In this document: positions 5,244 to 7,772 of the stretch, piece after piece | Layout: the number at the start of each line of letters is the position of its first letter | Numbering within the stretch: position 1 is the first letter of the stretch | DNA from: Anaerolineae bacterium | GTDB taxonomy: Bacteria; Chloroflexota; Anaerolineae; Anaerolineales; E44-bin32 | Direction: 5' to 3' | Length of the DNA stretch: 7,772 nt | Assembly: GCA_030673735.1 (NCBI GenBank) | Contig: DAOVIK010000066.1 | Span: 1 to 7,772, forward strand | The notes under the pieces: model-generated | What the model was told of the DNA's origin: nothing | The model's input: the letters and a program-made list of their open reading frames with translations, nothing else | Databases searched by the model: none | Translations under genes and position numbers: made by a program

Positions 5244-6659
5244 CTGGAAGAAGTGCTCTCTCTCGATCTCACGCCAATCGTCGTTCGGAAGGCGCATGAA
5301 GCCCGCCAACGTAGGATGCACTTCCTTGACCAGTTCTGCCATGCGCAATGCAATTCGCCGGATCGAAAAATGCGCATTGGACTGCGAACGCAGTTCGCAT
5401 AGGTGATAGCACTCGCGCAGATTGAGCGTCATCAATACCCGCCGGTTGAATGCATTGGGAACCACGTAGGCCGCTACATGCGGGTTCCACGCCGCGAGCT
5501 TCTGATAGGTCTCCGCTGCCTCCCGCATGGCCTCCCGATAGTCTTTCTCAAGTCCCGCCTCGACGATCAGGCGCGGGACGGCATATCCAAATTCCGCCGA
5601 AAGCTTCTGCGGCGTTTGTGTCATGATGCGGTGCCGCTTGAGCTCGAGGTAGGCTCCTTGATCCAGGAGGACTTCGAAGGTGTAGTTGGCATGTTCAAGG
5701 GCGCGCATCGGTGCATCGAACCGATCCAGCTTTCCCAACATGGACCTTGCCAATTCGTTTCGACCACCCTCGTCGAGTTTGCGCACGTGAGATAGGGCAC
5801 TCTCATAAGAGCATGTCGTATGGGCAAATAGAGCCGCGGCCAGAACCTGGAGCTCGGCTTCGGGATCGTGAGAGTGCAAGCGCACCGCTTCCTGCGGGGC
5901 GTCGTTAGCCAGATCCGCCGCGCGGGTTTCCAGATCGCGGCTTGTTTCCTGCAGATATGGAACGGGTTCGAGGTATCTTAACAGCGTGGGGACCTCGTTC
6001 TGTGCAACCGCCTGAACCGCCTGGCCGATCTGGCGCACCTCTTCCAGCGGATGAGATAGCATTTTGCGGATCGCGTGTGCCAGCGCACGGGCGTTGGCCG
6101 TCATTCCAACATTGGCCAGCGCTGCCGCCGGAAGCAGGAAGCGGCAGACGTCGACGTAGCTTGAACGAATTCGCACATCCCACTTTGCATCATCCTCATC
6201 CTCGAGGAGGGGAAACTTCTCCCGAATGCGCTCGCGCACAGGTTCAAGCGAGGCCCGGTAGCTACGGAACAACAGATCGCAGGTCGTCCGGTAGAGGTTC
6301 TCATAGCGGGTTCCGCTGAGTTCCTCGGGGGTGTGATATGCCTTGAGGCCCCAAGTTTGATAGCGGGTGGATTTCTCGGTGTACGAGGCCAGCCGGTTGG
6401 ATTCGATGCACTCTATGGCCAAGCGCGAAACGTTCTCGAAGGCGACGTGTAACACCGCATGCTCCGCCACCGAGGCATGCCCATAGCCGACGACCCACTT
6501 TTCGTGGAAGCGCGCCGATTCCTCGGCGCTCAGCTCTGCGGCGATCTCACGAAATGAAAGCGGCGACCGGGAAGTCTTGGCAAAGGTCACCGCGATGGTC
6601 TCTTGGCTCAGTTGGTGCGGACTGAGCATGTAAATACGGCGCTGGAAATCCTCAGCCAT
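5238..6659 (-). CDS. thyX: Tandem-domain flavin-dependent thymidylate synthase-like protein
   Basis: A 473-residue protein, about twice a normal ThyX (220-250 residues), with two Thy1-type halves. The N-terminal half has GHASVAEH (60-67), then a ThyX motif remnant SNRLASYTEKSTRY (87-100) and NARALAH (189-195). The C-terminal half repeats the plan with ALEH (320-323), KRHRIMTQTPQ (341-351), NLR (413-415) and ELRSQSNAHFSIRR (422-435). The canonical motif is RHRxxSxNExSxR. The first half keeps the SxTExSxRY end but lacks RHR, while the second keeps RHR but lacks the ExSxR end. ThyX converts dUMP to dTMP using FAD, NADPH and methylenetetrahydrofolate. Whether this version is active is inferred. 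The start is the ATG at 6659, which overlaps the ribF stop by 8 bases; an ATG at 6680 is in frame but not favoured. No clear terminator follows. Confidence 0.87.
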   Translation of the reverse strand: MAEDFQRRIYMLSPHQLSQETIAVTFAKTSRSPLSFREIAAELSAEESARFHEKWVVGYGHASVAEHAVLHVAFENVSRLAIECIESNRLASYTEKSTRYQTWGLKAYHTPEELSGTRYENLYRTTCDLLFRSYRASLEPVRERIREKFPLLEDEDDAKWDVRIRSSYVDVCRFLLPAAALANVGMTANARALAHAIRKMLSHPLEEVRQIGQAVQAVAQNEVPTLLRYLEPVPYLQETSRDLETRAADLANDAPQEAVRLHSHDPEAELQVLAAALFAHTTCSYESALSHVRKLDEGGRNELARSMLGKLDRFDAPMRALEHANYTFEVLLDQGAYLELKRHRIMTQTPQKLSAEFGYAVPRLIVEAGLEKDYREAMREAAETYQKLAAWNPHVAAYVVPNAFNRRVLMTLNLRECYHLCELRSQSNAHFSIRRIALRMAELVKEVHPTLAGFMRLPNDDWREIEREHFFQV

Positions 6660-7599
6660 GCTGCTTCTCGATGATGGCATTACTCAAGCGCCGCCGAGCC
6701 AGCCGAACATCTCGCTCAATCTGCCGGATGAGCGCTGCGGCATCGGGAAAACGCTGCTCGTCCCGCAGCCGGTCGATGAACGTCAGGCGCAACACCTGCC
6801 CGTACAGATCGCCTTCATAATCGAGCAAATGCGTCTCGACCCTCGTCCTTTGTTTATCATTGTCAAATGTCGGACGAACGCCGATGTTCGTCACCGCCTG
6901 CCACTGCTTGTCCTCGATTTGGGCAATGCATGCATAAACGCCCGGGCCCGGGCATGCGCGTTCCTTCCATATGGAGAGATTTGCCGTGGGGAATCCGAGT
7001 GACTTGCCCCTGTCGGAGCCCTTGACGACAACTCCCGGAAGCACGAACGATCTGCCGAGATAGCTCGCAGCTCGTGCAACATCACCTGAGCGAAGCGCCT
7101 CCCGAACGCGCGTTGAACTCACGATTTCTCCATCGATGAGAAAAGGAGAGATCACATGCAGCTTGAAATCCATGCGCTTGCCGGCTTCTTCCAAGTAGAG
7201 CGGATTCCCTTCACGCCTGTGCCCCAGTGCAAAATTCTCGCTTATCCACAGGCCGCGGAAGCCAAGATGCTCCCTTAGCATCTTGAGATACGCATCCGCC
7301 TTCACTCGTGAAAGCGCCTGGTTGAAACGCTGCGTGATCACAACGGAGACCCCCAACTCACCGAGCAAGGATGCCCTTTCCTCCGGGAGGGTGATATAGA
7401 ATGCCGGCTGACGCGCTCTGAGAACCACCGAGGGATGGGGATAGAATGTGAGGACCACAAGCGGCAGGCCTGTTTCATTTGCTGCCGCTGTCATAGACGC
7501 GATAAGCGCCTGATGGCCGCGATGAACGCCATCAAAGGAGCCTATGGTCAGTTCACAGCCATCCAGATTCAGCGATCGTAGGTCTCGCACATGTTCCAT
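6652..7599 (-). CDS. ribF: Bifunctional riboflavin kinase / FAD synthetase
   Basis: A 315-residue cytoplasmic enzyme that phosphorylates riboflavin to FMN and adenylylates FMN to FAD. The N-terminal adenylyltransferase domain has the nucleotide-binding GSFDGVHRGH (20-29) and SSTRVR (161-166). The C-terminal flavokinase domain has GFPTAN (202-207), GVRPTF (240-245) and a VETHLLD segment with the probable catalytic Glu near 255. The length matches typical RibF (about 310). The FAD-synthetase loop reads SENFALGHRREG where many relatives have a G-D-F start. The start is ambiguous: the ATG at 7599 gives MEHVRDL, the usual RibF beginning, but has a weak ribosome site; a GTG at 7638 has GGAGG ten bases upstream but would add 13 residues and overlap truB. 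I prefer 7599. It sits 8 bases after truB and overlaps thyX, so truB-ribF-thyX is probably one operon. Confidence 0.94.
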   Translation of the reverse strand: MEHVRDLRSLNLDGCELTIGSFDGVHRGHQALIASMTAAANETGLPLVVLTFYPHPSVVLRARQPAFYITLPEERASLLGELGVSVVITQRFNQALSRVKADAYLKMLREHLGFRGLWISENFALGHRREGNPLYLEEAGKRMDFKLHVISPFLIDGEIVSSTRVREALRSGDVARAASYLGRSFVLPGVVVKGSDRGKSLGFPTANLSIWKERACPGPGVYACIAQIEDKQWQAVTNIGVRPTFDNDKQRTRVETHLLDYEGDLYGQVLRLTFIDRLRDEQRFPDAAALIRQIERDVRLARRRLSNAIIEKQHG

Positions 7600-7607
7600 G
7601 GATTCAG

Positions 7608-7772
7608 CTATCTGGCAAAAACCTTGCGGGGATGCCACATCGTGCCATCCTCCGCAGCCTCCAGGACTGCCGCCAAATCGCCATCAGGACCGATCGCGCG
7701 GGCCAGGCCGTTCGCCGCCGGCTCAGCAGGGATGCGGCGTCCATTGCGGATCATCTTCATGTTTTCCCCAGC
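7608..7772 (-). CDS. truB: tRNA pseudouridine-55 synthase, C-terminal end (runs off the window)
   Basis: The last 54 codons of a gene entering from the right edge, ending in TAG at 7610-7608. The fragment reads NMKMIRNGRRIP, then a GLARAIGPDGDLAAV stretch, and ends WHPRKVFAR. This is the pattern of the TruB C-terminal (PUA-like) region: a NG-plus-basic strand, a Gly-containing turn and the closing W-P-KVF. TruB makes pseudouridine 55 in the T-loop of tRNA; its catalytic Asp domain lies outside the window. A truB-ribF pair is a common bacterial arrangement, which supports the call. Confidence 0.87.
   Translation of the reverse strand, partial: AGENMKMIRNGRRIPAEPAANGLARAIGPDGDLAAVLEAAEDGTMWHPRKVFAR

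Noticed and set aside
1..7772. Defence island, CRISPR array, mobile element or new multi-gene system
   Set aside because: No direct-repeat array, transposase, integrase, nuclease or toxin-antitoxin pair is visible. The lone methyltransferase is not enough to call a defence system.

Overview
The window is 7.8 kb of moderately GC-rich bacterial DNA, densely packed with genes. It appears to be chromosomal core and near-core sequence rather than a mobile region: I see no transposase, integrase, tRNA, rRNA, CRISPR array or phage gene. The lineage is inferred, not shown. A Thr/Pro-rich linker behind a lipoprotein lipobox, a double-length ThyX and the style of the RibF N-terminus together suggest Chloroflexota, perhaps Anaerolineae-like. 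There is no rRNA or marker phylogeny here to confirm it.

Layout, left to right. (1) Positions 1-1720, minus strand: a tungstate-type ABC importer, read tupA (lipoprotein) -> tupB (permease) -> tupC (ATPase, cut by the window edge). The genes are tightly coupled and start from a near-consensus promoter at 1737-1765. (2) 1894-2886, minus: a secreted M14 zinc-carboxypeptidase-like lipoprotein with a Thr/Pro-rich linker. (3) 2887-3252: a 366-base gap with an uncertain small minus-strand reading frame, several inverted repeats and the era promoter. (4) 3253-5090, plus: the ribosome-assembly GTPase Era and, 23 bases later, a beta-class DNA methyltransferase with no visible restriction partner. A clear intrinsic terminator follows at 5117-5153. 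(5) 5238-7772, minus, convergent with the previous unit: truB (C-terminal end only) -> ribF -> a tandem-domain ThyX. ribF and thyX overlap by 8 bases.

How the genes work together. The Tup proteins would import tungstate (or molybdate) for pterin-cofactor oxidoreductases, none of which lie in the window. RibF makes FMN and FAD, and the next gene encodes a flavin-dependent thymidylate synthase, so cofactor supply and a flavin enzyme appear translationally coupled. TruB and Era add a translation and ribosome-maintenance theme.

The most unusual items are: the ThyX protein, whose two halves seem to keep complementary pieces of the signature motif; the orphan methyltransferase linked to era; and two promoters placed so close to their start codons that tupA and era mRNAs would have almost no 5' leader. 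I did not find a convincing new multi-gene system.
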